Source of the DNA: Pistricoccus aurantiacus
Lineage (GTDB): Bacteria; Pseudomonadota; Gammaproteobacteria; Pseudomonadales; Halomonadaceae
Length of the DNA stretch: 64,000 bases
Strand: one strand, 5' to 3'
Assembly: GCF_042682565.1 (NCBI RefSeq)
Contig: NZ_JBHUIC010000028.1
Numbering within the stretch: position 1 is the first letter of the stretch; every line of letters starts with the position of its first letter. Made by a program: the position numbers and the translations under genes. This document shows positions 55,694 through 63,999 of the stretch, in pieces. The notes under the pieces were generated by a model that saw only the letters and a list, made by a program, of their open reading frames with translations, ran no database searches and was not told the DNA's origin.

Positions 55694-56995
55694 ATGGAGA
55701 ACCCCGGCATGAAACACGACGAATACACCCTGCCCGGACTGCACGTCATCGATCGCTACGTGGAAGTGCCACTGGATTGGAGGAATGCCGAGAGCAATGA
55801 GAAGATCCTGGTCTTCTTTCGCGAAGTCTGCCATCCCGCAAAAAGGAATGACCGTCTCCCGCTGCTGGTATTTCTTCAAGGCGGCCCCGGCGGCAAGTCG
55901 CCTCGGCCCACGAAGGATGATCCCGTCTGGTTATCGGAAGCGATAAAGCAATACCGTGTCATCCTGCCGGATCAGCGAGGAACCGGGCGCAGTGCCAGAA
56001 TTACCGCTGCCACGATGGAGAAGATGAGCGACCCGGAGACTGGCGCCAACTATCTCTCCCATTTCGATGCCCATGCCGTTGTCGCGGATCTGGAATATAT
56101 CAGGAAGACCGTTTACCAGGATGTCACCTGGGAAACCCTGGGCCAGAGTTACGGCGGCTTTCTGACCTTGACCTATCTTTCCCATGCACCCGAAGGCCTG
56201 GCGAAATGCTATATCGCCGGCGGCCTCCCGAGCCTGTCACCGGATGCCGGCGAGGTCTATCGGCGTACCTACCGCCGGGTAGCGAGGAAGATGGAGGCCT
56301 ACTATGCGCGCTATCCCTCCGACAGCGAGACCCTCGATGACATCGCGGATCATATCCGCGCCAACCAGCCCCGCTTGCCGAACGGAGATATCCTCACCGT
56401 CCGGCGTTTTCAGACGCTGGGGCTATTGCTGGGCATGGGCGACGGGCCGGAGAAACTGCACTGGCTGATAGAAGAGGCCTTCACCAGCGAGAAGAAGGAA
56501 GCATTGAACCGTCATTTTCTCAACGAGGTGATGACGTTGACCGGCCTGGATGAAAATCCCTTGTTCGCCGCCTTGCATGAGCATATCTACGCGACGCCTG
56601 ACGCTGAATATGCCTGGGCGGCGGAGCGCGAGCGAGAGCATCATCATGAATTCTCGCAGGAACATCGTCCGCTTTACCTTACCGGCGAGATGATCTACCC
56701 ATGGATGTTCGAAGAGATAAGCGCGTTAAAGCCTTTCCGTGACGGCGTCCACGCGCTTGCGGGCAAACGCCTGACCAAGCCTTTCTATGATCGAGAGCGG
56801 CTGGCTCACAACAGTGTTCCCGTGGCCGCGGCCATCTACTTCGACGACATGTACGTGGATGCAGGCCTGTCCGTCGAAACCGCCGAAGTGGTCGATAACC
56901 TGGCGTATTGGATGACCAACGAATTCGAGCACGACGGCTTACGCCAGGACCCGAAAGTCTTCAAGAAACTGGTATCCCTTCTGGAAGACTGCTGA
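55694..56995 (+). CDS. alpha/beta hydrolase, proline iminopeptidase (S33-like)
   Basis: A 433-aa S33-family peptidase: oxyanion motif QGGPGGKSPRP, nucleophile elbow GQSYGG, and a C-terminal His candidate near RLAHNSVPVAAAIYFDDMY. Cleaves N-terminal proline (or other residues) from peptides. ATG 55694 or ATG 55709 both have a usable ribosome-binding site; the first is taken. Grouped with a peptide transporter, so it likely works in peptide use. Confidence 0.85.
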   Translation: MENPGMKHDEYTLPGLHVIDRYVEVPLDWRNAESNEKILVFFREVCHPAKRNDRLPLLVFLQGGPGGKSPRPTKDDPVWLSEAIKQYRVILPDQRGTGRSARITAATMEKMSDPETGANYLSHFDAHAVVADLEYIRKTVYQDVTWETLGQSYGGFLTLTYLSHAPEGLAKCYIAGGLPSLSPDAGEVYRRTYRRVARKMEAYYARYPSDSETLDDIADHIRANQPRLPNGDILTVRRFQTLGLLLGMGDGPEKLHWLIEEAFTSEKKEALNRHFLNEVMTLTGLDENPLFAALHEHIYATPDAEYAWAAEREREHHHEFSQEHRPLYLTGEMIYPWMFEEISALKPFRDGVHALAGKRLTKPFYDRERLAHNSVPVAAAIYFDDMYVDAGLSVETAEVVDNLAYWMTNEFEHDGLRQDPKVFKKLVSLLEDC

Positions 56996-57007
56996 TCCCG
57001 CCATCCC

Positions 57008-58057
57008 TCAGTCCACGGTGCGATGACGGCTGGTGAGGATATGGTGTAGCCCATCGCAGTTCACCATGGGATCGTCCCGGTTGATGATGATATCCGAGCG
57101 GGCCAGCACATGGGCCTTGCCGGTAATGGTGTTGTCTACCACGTCGTGATTGCCGTCCCGGCGGGCGCGAGTGAGCTCGCCGATGAAACCGGAATCGCGC
57201 AGCGATACGGTTTCCAGCCTGTCTCCCGGCTGAACAAGGCCTTCATGATGCATCAGGGCCAGCCGCGCCGAGGTACCGGTGCCGGTGGTGCTGCGACAGA
57301 TCACGTTTTCGTGGACATAGGTGGCGGAGCGGGAGCGGTAGAACCCCTCGGCCACCTGCTCGACTGGCCCCATGAAGTGCAGAAACGGCAGCGGCCCTAC
57401 ATCCCCCAGGGTGTAGTGGGAGAAACCGCCGCGAATCTGCAGCGCTTCGACGATGGCATGGGCGCATCGTGCCAGCCGCCGTTCCTCGTCTCGGGTCAGG
57501 GCAAAGCCCAGCTCGGCGGCGTCCACCAGGGCGTAAAAGCCGCCGCTGTAGGCGATGCTGTAGGTCACCTCGCCAATTGAAGGCACTTGGATGCTGGCGC
57601 GGTAGGTGTCGATATAGGTGGGCAGGCCTTCGCAGGTGATCGCTTCCACCACGCCGTTTTCCACCCGCGCCTCGATATTCACCAGTCCCGCCGGTGACTC
57701 CAGCACGAAGTGCTGATGACCTTCCTGCTTGGGGATCATGCCGTTTTCCAGCAGGGCGGTGGCAGTGCAGATCGTGTTGGAGCCGGAATAGATCGGGTAG
57801 CCCATCACCTCCATGATGATATAGCCCATCCGGGCCTCGGGGTGCGTGGCGGGAACGATCAGATCCACGGACATTTCGGGGATGCCGTAAGGCTCGTTCA
57901 GCAACAGTTTGCGCAGGCCGTCCGCGTCGTCGCGCAGATATTCCATCTGCTGGCGAACCGTCGTGCCGGGAAGCGGATCGATGCCACCGACGACAATACG
58001 GCTGACGTCACCCCCGGCATGAGTATCGATTAACTGCAGGCTGAGTTCGGCGCTCAT
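57008..58057 (-). CDS. proline racemase superfamily protein with Ser/Thr in place of the catalytic Cys pair
   Basis: A 349-aa protein aligning to proline racemase/4-hydroxyproline epimerase/trans-3-hydroxyproline dehydratase. The first Cys motif (MCGHG/N) is YSGSNTI (S91, and the His is Ser), and the second (SPCGTGTSA) is STTGTGTSA (T258). This Ser/Thr pair rules out the standard two-Cys racemase mechanism; dehydratase-like or other activity is possible. ATG 58057 is set by GGAGGA. Its start overlaps the upstream MDR gene by 4 nt, so they form one operon. Confidence 0.82.
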   Translation of the reverse strand: MSAELSLQLIDTHAGGDVSRIVVGGIDPLPGTTVRQQMEYLRDDADGLRKLLLNEPYGIPEMSVDLIVPATHPEARMGYIIMEVMGYPIYSGSNTICTATALLENGMIPKQEGHQHFVLESPAGLVNIEARVENGVVEAITCEGLPTYIDTYRASIQVPSIGEVTYSIAYSGGFYALVDAAELGFALTRDEERRLARCAHAIVEALQIRGGFSHYTLGDVGPLPFLHFMGPVEQVAEGFYRSRSATYVHENVICRSTTGTGTSARLALMHHEGLVQPGDRLETVSLRDSGFIGELTRARRDGNHDVVDNTITGKAHVLARSDIIINRDDPMVNCDGLHHILTSRHRTVD

Positions 58058-59229
58058 GGGAATTCCTCCAGAGCAAAGGGCGCGCCGTGAGTTTGCCACT
58101 GCGCGTCCGGGACAATCACGATCTTGCCCAGGTAGCCGCTGTCGCGATTGACGAAGTAGGTTTCCGCTTCGCGCAGTTCGGATAGCTTGAACGCCGCGTG
58201 CAGTACCGGCTTGAGCTCACCGCTGCGAATCCACGTCACCAGCTGTTCCGCCTCTTCTCGGGTGCCGTGGGAGACACCGAAGATCCGCACCTGGTACAGA
58301 TAGATACGTGTCCAAAGTACCTCGCTGACGTTCCCGCCGCTGGCGCCGGCGATGGAAAGGCGCGGATAGCTTTCCCGGGCCCTCATGTCGAAGATCATGG
58401 CGTCGATGAAGCGGTCTGTCATCTCGCCGCCCACCAGATCCATAACCGCGTCGATGGGGCGATCCCCGGTCACCGCCCGCACCCGATCGGTGAAGTCCCG
58501 CATGTTCGAACGATCCAGCACCGCTTCCGCCCCCAGGGCGAGCAGTGCATCCGCTTTATCCTGCTGACTCAGCGCATAGGGAATCGCCCCCAGAAGCCGA
58601 CATAGCTGAATCAATGCCGTGCCCACACCACCGCTGGCACCGGTGACCAGCACGCGCTCGCCGGCCTTGACTCCCGCTGCATTGAGCATGCGCAGGGCAG
58701 TCTGGTAGGAACACATGCCCATTGCCGCCAGCTCTGCATCTGCCAGATCTGGATTGTCCACGGCATGAAACTGATTCGCCGGCACGGCGATATACTCGGC
58801 AAAACCGCCGTCGGCGCCGTGGCCGTAGTAATCCGGAGTGAGGTTGATATCGCGCCGCTCGTCCGCGTAGAGATTGAAGTCCAGCAGGCCACGCTGGCCA
58901 AGGCGCGCGTCGCTCACGCCATCCCCCACCGCGACCACGCGCCCCACCACATCCGCGCCCTGAATACGCGGAAAGGTCAGAGTCGGCGAGCCGCCCATCT
59001 GAAACGATGTCATCTCGTCCTTATCCTTGGTGGGGTAGAGGCCCTCGCGGGCCTTGCGGTCGGTGTTGTTTTTCGCCGTCGCGGTGACCTGTACCAGCAC
59101 CTCGCCCCTGGCGGGCTCGGGCGTTGGCACGTCCTGACGATAAACCAGCTTGTCGATGCCGCCGTGGCCGGTCAGCAGCATGGCCGCCATCTGACTGGGC
59201 ACCTTTTCCGGGATGGGACGAGTCGCCAT
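58054..59229 (-). CDS. MDR-family zinc-less NAD(P)H oxidoreductase
   Basis: A 391-aa quinone-oxidoreductase-like medium-chain dehydrogenase. The cofactor motif is TGASGGVGTALIQLCRLLG. The Zn-ligand GHE motif is absent; NNTDRKAREG occurs at the place typical of non-zinc members. ATG 59229 with AAGGAG. It is the first gene of a two-gene operon with the racemase-like gene; together they may process a hydroxy- or oxo-amino acid, inferred from context only. Confidence 0.85.
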   Translation of the reverse strand: MATRPIPEKVPSQMAAMLLTGHGGIDKLVYRQDVPTPEPARGEVLVQVTATAKNNTDRKAREGLYPTKDKDEMTSFQMGGSPTLTFPRIQGADVVGRVVAVGDGVSDARLGQRGLLDFNLYADERRDINLTPDYYGHGADGGFAEYIAVPANQFHAVDNPDLADAELAAMGMCSYQTALRMLNAAGVKAGERVLVTGASGGVGTALIQLCRLLGAIPYALSQQDKADALLALGAEAVLDRSNMRDFTDRVRAVTGDRPIDAVMDLVGGEMTDRFIDAMIFDMRARESYPRLSIAGASGGNVSEVLWTRIYLYQVRIFGVSHGTREEAEQLVTWIRSGELKPVLHAAFKLSELREAETYFVNRDSGYLGKIVIVPDAQWQTHGAPFALEEFP

Positions 59230-59398
59230 AGCTTGTCTCCTTGTATCGACCACCGTATCGACTACGACAATAGCAAATTTGCCCGGATCAACCGAAAATC
59301 CCGCTCGCCGGCTGGATCGTTGATGGTAGAAGTGTCATGGTCACACGCCGAATGCGATGATCGACAGTCGCAATGTCTGAAGGTGGAGAAAATCTGTC

Positions 59399-60076
59399 AT
59401 GGCTATCACGCGTCGCCAACTCTTGAAGCGAAGCACCTGGCTCGCCGTTTCCGCGCCCTTGGCCCTGAAGGCAACGCTGGCGAGCGCCTTGCCGAGCCAG
59501 TCTTCGGCGGCCGTCGGCTTGAAGGAGAGCGTGGTGATCTACGGCGATCAATTCAACGCCTCGCGGCTGGGCCAGGCGTTTCGTGACTCTGGCCGACTGC
59601 CGCACTACGCCGGGGAGTTCACGGCTCGCGGCGAAAAAACCGCTTCGGGCCAACTGATCGCCGGCTTTACCGACGAGATGGGACTCGTACTGCTTGATGA
59701 CGCTCTGCAAGGTCGCCATGGACAGCTCCTCGCCGTGGGCCGTCACCGCGAGCAAGCCGGTGGCAATAGCGAGCATTGGTTGCAAAGCTATATGGATGAA
59801 AGCCGCGCCGATAACGCGTCGATTTTCGCCGGCTTCGCCACCCGTCATCCCGATGGTGGACGCGTCTGCTGGCATCTGCATCGTTCCGGCGGAGGGCTGG
59901 CGCTTGAAGACGTCCAGGCGCCGCGCCGCTGGCAGGATTCGTTGGGAATTTACTATGCGAGCCTGATCGGATGCGAAGCCGCATCGCAACGATGCGGAGA
60001 ATGGCAGTCCAGCCAAGGTGTGCCCGGTGTTTCCGACGCCGCGACACCGATCATCAGCTTTCTGGCGCGGACTTGA
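59399..60076 (+). CDS. Tat-exported protein of unknown function
   Basis: A 225-aa protein with a twin-arginine leader (TRRQLLKRSTWLAVSAPLAL) and signal end near residue 32. The mature part has no recognised domain, though it has Gly/His-rich loops (VCWHLHRSGGG). It may be cofactor-binding, as Tat substrates often are. It lies 46 nt before the MoxR gene but shows no clear link to it. Confidence 0.65.
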   Translation: MAITRRQLLKRSTWLAVSAPLALKATLASALPSQSSAAVGLKESVVIYGDQFNASRLGQAFRDSGRLPHYAGEFTARGEKTASGQLIAGFTDEMGLVLLDDALQGRHGQLLAVGRHREQAGGNSEHWLQSYMDESRADNASIFAGFATRHPDGGRVCWHLHRSGGGLALEDVQAPRRWQDSLGIYYASLIGCEAASQRCGEWQSSQGVPGVSDAATPIISFLART

Positions 60077-60122
60077 GTACACTCCCTGGCATTCTTCCGA
60101 TTCCTTTTGATACGAGGCCAAG

Positions 60123-60968
60123 ATGGCATTCGATTCCACTTCCACCTACGTGGCCACGGAGGCCTTGAAGCAGGCGGTGAACGCCGCCGTGACCCTCCAG
60201 CGCCCGCTGCTGATCAAGGGCGAGCCGGGCACCGGCAAGACCCTGCTCGCGGAGGAACTGGCGGCCTCCCTGGATACCCCGCTGATCACCTGGCATATCA
60301 AGTCCTCCACCAAGGCGGCCCAGGGGCTCTACGAATACGACGCGGTGAGCCGGCTGCGGGATTCCCAACTGGGCATCGAGGGGGTGGAGAACGTCGCCAA
60401 CTACATCCGCCCGGGCAAGCTGTGGGAGGCCTTCACCGCGGACCGGCGGGTGGTGCTGCTGATCGACGAGATCGACAAGGCGGACATCGAGTTTCCCAAC
60501 GATCTGCTCCAGGAACTCGATCGCATGGAGTTCCACGTCTACGAGACCGGCGAGACTGTCGCCGCGGAACACCGACCGATCATCGTCATCACCTCCAACA
60601 ACGAGAAGGAGCTGCCGGACGCCTTCCTGCGCCGCTGCTTCTTCCACTACATCGAGTTTCCGGATCGTCAGACCATGCAGCGCATCATCGATGTGCACTT
60701 CCCGGCTATCGCGCCGAGGCTGGTCAGCGAAGCGTTGGAAGTGTTCTTCGATCTGCGCGATACACCGGGGCTCAAGAAGAAGCCTTCCACCTCGGAACTG
60801 GTGGACTGGCTGAAACTGCTGATGGCGGATCAGCTGGCGGAAGAAGCGCTTTATCAGCGCAACCCGGTAAAGGCGATTCCGCCGCTCGCCGGCGCTCTGG
60901 TCAAGAACGAGCAGGATACTCATCTGCTGGAACGGTTGGCCTTCATGCTGCGTCGTCAGGGGCGCTAA
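60123..60968 (+). CDS. MoxR-family AAA+ ATPase
   Basis: A 281-aa AAA+ protein: Walker A IKGEPGTGKTLLAEELA, Walker B VVLLIDEIDKAD, sensor 1 IVITSNNEKELPDAFLRRC. MoxR ATPases act as chaperones with VWA-domain partners, here encoded 3 nt downstream. Confidence 0.93.
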   Translation: MAFDSTSTYVATEALKQAVNAAVTLQRPLLIKGEPGTGKTLLAEELAASLDTPLITWHIKSSTKAAQGLYEYDAVSRLRDSQLGIEGVENVANYIRPGKLWEAFTADRRVVLLIDEIDKADIEFPNDLLQELDRMEFHVYETGETVAAEHRPIIVITSNNEKELPDAFLRRCFFHYIEFPDRQTMQRIIDVHFPAIAPRLVSEALEVFFDLRDTPGLKKKPSTSELVDWLKLLMADQLAEEALYQRNPVKAIPPLAGALVKNEQDTHLLERLAFMLRRQGR

Positions 60969-60971
60969 GCC

Positions 60972-62150
60972 ATGTTTATCGGCCTGTTCGAGACCCTGAA
61001 GCGCCATGAGGTGCCGGTGTCACTACGCGAGCTGCTCGATCTGCACGCGGCAGTGGAGAGAGGCGTGGTATTCGCCGATATGGAGGCGTTCTATCAACTG
61101 GCGCGCACGGTGATGGTCAAGGACGAGCGCCATTTCGACCGCTTCGATCGCGCTTTCGCCGCCTGGTTCGAAGGGCTCGAGGACATGGACGCCGCCATCG
61201 AGGCGCTGATCCCGGAAGACTGGCTGCGCCGGGAGTTCGAGAAATCCCTCTCAGAAGAAGAGAAGGCCAAGATCGAATCCTTGGGCGGGCTGGAGAAGCT
61301 GATCGAGACCTTCAAGCAGCGTCTCGAAGAGCAGCAGGGCCGCCACGCCGGCGGCAACAAGTGGATCGGCACCGGTGGCACCAGCCCCTTCGGCGCCTAC
61401 GGCTACAATCCGGAAGGCATCCGCATCGGTCAGGACGGCTCCCGCCATCGCCGGGCGGTCAAGGTCTGGGACGAGCGGCGTTTTCGCGACTACGACGACG
61501 ATCTGGAACTCGGTACTCGCAATATCAAGATGGCGCTGCGGCGGCTGCGCCGTTTCGCCCGGCAGGGCGCGCTGGATGAGTTCGATATCGACGCCACCAT
61601 CCGCGAGACCGCCCGGGACGCGGGCCTGCTCAACGTGCAGATGCGCCCGGAGCGTCACAATGCGGTGAAGGTGCTATTGCTGCTCGATGTGGGCGGTTCC
61701 ATGGACGATCACATTCGTACCTGCGAGGAGCTGTTTTCCGCGGCGCGTTCCGAGTTCAAGCACCTGGAGCACTACTACTTCCACAACTGCATCTACGAAG
61801 GTCTGTGGCGGGACAACGCTCGGCGTCGGGAGCGACCGATTCCCACCATGGACGTGCTGCATACCTACGGCGCGGACTATCAGGTGGTGATCGTCGGCGA
61901 CGCCGCCATGTCCCCCTACGAGATCACCCATCCCGGTGGCAGCGTCGAACATTTCAATCGTGAGTCGGGTGGTGTCTGGCTAAAGCGCCTGGTCGACGCC
62001 TTCCCGCATCTGGTCTGGCTCAACCCGATGCCGCCACGCTACTGGGAGTTCACCCACTCCACGCACCTGATCCGCGATATCATCGGCGACCGCATGTATC
62101 CCATGACACCGGCGGGGCTAGAGGAGGCCATGAGCGAGCTGGCGCGCTGA
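60972..62150 (+). CDS. VWA-domain (CoxE-like) protein
   Basis: A 392-aa protein with a helical N-terminal region and a C-terminal VWA fold. The MIDAS-like motif is LLLDVGGSMDDH, where one canonical Ser of DxSxS is Gly, as common in this subfamily. Partner of the MoxR ATPase; this pair is widespread but its target is unknown. A degenerate copy of the last 35 codons recurs at 63409-63520. Confidence 0.9.
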   Translation: MFIGLFETLKRHEVPVSLRELLDLHAAVERGVVFADMEAFYQLARTVMVKDERHFDRFDRAFAAWFEGLEDMDAAIEALIPEDWLRREFEKSLSEEEKAKIESLGGLEKLIETFKQRLEEQQGRHAGGNKWIGTGGTSPFGAYGYNPEGIRIGQDGSRHRRAVKVWDERRFRDYDDDLELGTRNIKMALRRLRRFARQGALDEFDIDATIRETARDAGLLNVQMRPERHNAVKVLLLLDVGGSMDDHIRTCEELFSAARSEFKHLEHYYFHNCIYEGLWRDNARRRERPIPTMDVLHTYGADYQVVIVGDAAMSPYEITHPGGSVEHFNRESGGVWLKRLVDAFPHLVWLNPMPPRYWEFTHSTHLIRDIIGDRMYPMTPAGLEEAMSELAR

Positions 62151-62160
62151 GTGACAGCGC

Positions 62161-62922
62161 CTAGATATCGATAACCAGACGTGGCTGAAAGAGCGGCGGG
62201 TCGAATTCATCGGGATAGCCGCCGGGATTCGCGATAACCCGCGTACCGGCTATCTCCAGGTTCACCGGCTCGTGAACATGACCATGAATCCAGATATCCA
62301 TCTTTCCCATCAGCGCCTCGAGGGGCGAGGCAAAGGCCGGCGATAATGGGTCGCCCTGATACTGTGTCGGAATGCATTCCGCCAGCGGGGCGTGATGACT
62401 GATTACTAAGGTAGGGCCGTCGTGAGGCTTGGCCAGCTCCGTCTCGAGCCACTGCCGCGCCTGGCGGTGAAGCGCCTGACTTGCCTCCGGTGTGAAGACC
62501 TCGCCAACCGGCTCCTCTATAATCGAGAAGTCCGGCATAAAGGCCAGCGCCTTGGCATACATCCGTTCACGATCGTGCTCCGGCAGACCGTCGTACAGGC
62601 AGAAATCGCTCCATAGGGTCGTGCCGAGAAAGCGCATGCCACCCAGCACCAGTGCGTCGTTGTCCAGCAGATAAATACCCAGGCGATTGGCGGTGGCCCG
62701 CATCCGGCTGCGTAGCTCCGCTATCTGACCGCCGTAGTATTCATGGTTGCCCGGTACATAGAGGATCGGCACATCGGAGAAATGCGCCGCCGCCCACTCG
62801 AGGCCAAACTCCGCCGAGTGGATATCGCCGGCCAGCACCACCGCATCGACGGCCTCCCGCGGAATGTCGCGACCCTCGTCGAAGTGTTCCAGATGCAGGT
62901 CGGAGAGAATTTGTAAGCGCAT
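62161..62922 (-). CDS. calcineurin-like metallophosphoesterase
   Basis: A 253-aa phosphoesterase with the metal motifs LSDLHLEHF, VVLAGDIHS, VPGNHEYYGG, VISHHAPLA and GHVHEPV. ATG 62922 (MRLQILSDLHLE) is the natural start. Convergent with the VWA gene. A partial, decayed second copy lies at 63521-63709. Confidence 0.92.
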   Translation of the reverse strand: MRLQILSDLHLEHFDEGRDIPREAVDAVVLAGDIHSAEFGLEWAAAHFSDVPILYVPGNHEYYGGQIAELRSRMRATANRLGIYLLDNDALVLGGMRFLGTTLWSDFCLYDGLPEHDRERMYAKALAFMPDFSIIEEPVGEVFTPEASQALHRQARQWLETELAKPHDGPTLVISHHAPLAECIPTQYQGDPLSPAFASPLEALMGKMDIWIHGHVHEPVNLEIAGTRVIANPGGYPDEFDPPLFQPRLVIDI

Positions 62923-62962
62923 GGCGGGGCCTTGAAAAGTCGTTCTGCAAAATAGCGTTTGG

Positions 62963-63061
62963 TTAAAGTCTGCCGAGCCAGTACTGGGGGCGACGCCGGT
63001 CATAAAAACCTACTGCTTTCAGGAATTCGGCTTCCGCTACCGGGTGAAAAAAATAGCTCAT
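62963..63061 (-). pseudogene. RelE/ParE-type toxin remnant with internal deletion
   Basis: A 32-codon frame whose first 21 residues (MSYFFHPVAEAEFLKAVGFY) are a normal RelE/ParE N-terminus and whose last residues (RRPQYWLGRL) match a RelE C-terminus; the roughly 60 residues between, including active-site strands, are missing. The ATG overlaps the stop of the repaired antitoxin frame, as in intact loci. It cannot be active. Confidence 0.75.
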
Positions 63062-63290
63062 CCGATCAGTGCTCGTGCCTTCCTCATGACATCTTCACCT
63101 GGCACCGACTGAACCGAGCCACTATCAAGCTCTTCGGCTCTTCGGCTCTGCGCCGAGCTTCGAGCAACCAGTCTGATCGGAGCTCCTCTGCCGAAGGCGA
63201 TTCCAAACTCAAGACCAATCGTTGGATCAACTGCGCCCGCTTTTCCTTGGAAAGATGAAGGGCTTCATTCTCAATTTGCTGGAGATCCAT
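63058..63290 (-). pseudogene. addiction-module antitoxin gene broken by an 8-bp tandem duplication
   Basis: ATG 63290 (MDLQQIENEALHLSKEKRAQ) with GGAGC upstream; the protein is of the short addiction-module type that pairs with RelE/ParE toxins. An 8-nt repeat (TTCGGCTC at 63133-63140 and 63141-63148) shifts the frame: reading continues to a wrong tail ending at 63084 (68 aa). Removing one repeat restores ELDSGSVQSVPGEDVMRKAR and a 74-aa product ending at 63058, at the toxin start. So the gene was recently intact. Confidence 0.8.
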
Positions 63291-63408
63291 GGAAAGCTCC
63301 TCTCTTTTGCGTATTCTTGAATTTTGGCACGGATGGGGGGCGGGCGCTACGACTCGGATTTTGTCGATGTCTTCCCGCTTCTCGGCCTGACTCAACCTCA
63401 CATCGCTG

Positions 63409-63520
63409 TGCTACTGGGAGTTCATGTATTTCACATACTTGATCTACTAATTGGTCAGTGACCCTATGTATTCCATAACCCTGGCAAGGCTAAAAGCGCG
63501 GTGGATCGGACTCGTTGGAG
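63409..63520 (+). pseudogene. degenerate copy of the VWA gene 3' end
   Basis: The first 15 nt repeat 62038-62052 exactly (GCTACTGGGAGTTCA). The translation goes CYWEFMYFTYLIY-stop-LVSDPMYSIT, parallel to RYWEFTHSTHLIRDIIGDRMYPMT of the intact gene, with a stop and many substitutions. Followed at once by a fragment of the phosphoesterase 3' end. Confidence 0.7.
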
Positions 63521-63709
63521 AGCCGCCGGGATTGGCGATAACCCGTTTGCGACGGCGCAGTTCCGCTCTCAGGCCGCTGCCCGCTCAAGGCCACGATCCG
63601 CCGAGTGGGTATCCTCGGCCAGCATCACCGCATCAACCGTCTTCCGCGGAATGTCACGACCCTCGTCGAAGTGCTCAAGTTGCAGATCGGAGAGAATTTG
63701 TAAGCGCAT
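63521..63709 (-). pseudogene. decayed second copy of the metallophosphoesterase gene
   Basis: A 25-nt block of the 3' end (63521-63545) matches 62217-62241 except for one base; then sequence jumps to the 5' end. The 5' block starts at ATG 63709 (MRLQILSDLQLEHFDEGRDI) with changes at metal residues (LSDLQLEHF, AEDTHS). About 500 nt of the middle are missing, so it is not functional. Confidence 0.85.
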
Positions 63710-63750
63710 AGGGAAACCCTTAAGAAAGCGTTCTGCAAAATAGCGTTCGG

Positions 63751-63825
63751 TTAAAGCTTGCCGAGCCAGTACTGCGGGCATCTCTGATCGTGGGCAACAT
63801 CCAGAACCTGAAAACCCGGCGGCTT
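63751..63825 (-). pseudogene. RelE/ParE toxin C-terminal fragment
   Basis: The frame ...KPPGFQVLDVAHDQRCPQYWLGKL-stop shows the conserved VLxVAH strand and the end of a RelE/ParE toxin; the N-terminal part is missing. The final codons are the same as in the remnant at 62963, showing both derive from one locus by duplication. Confidence 0.65.
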
Positions 63826-63861
63826 TCCTACATACGGAACTCAGCGCTTAAGTAGGTTTGG

Positions 63862-63999
63862 TTATTCAGCATCGGGGTTATCTGATCTGACCTTATTCGG
63901 CATATTTGATAACGTATCTTCAAAGTCGGCGTTGTTCGTGAAATCCGTTAATTTTTCAGCAGGTTCTGCTCCTTTCTCTATTTCTGTGCCCTCGTCAAA
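63862..63999 (-). CDS. 3' end of a hypothetical gene running off the window
   Basis: An open frame enters from beyond base 64000 and ends at TAA 63862-63864: 45 visible residues, acidic and Asn/Asp-rich (LTDFTNNADFEDTLSNMPNK). No domain can be named from this piece. Confidence 0.45.
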   Translation of the reverse strand, partial: FDEGTEIEKGAEPAEKLTDFTNNADFEDTLSNMPNKVRSDNPDAE

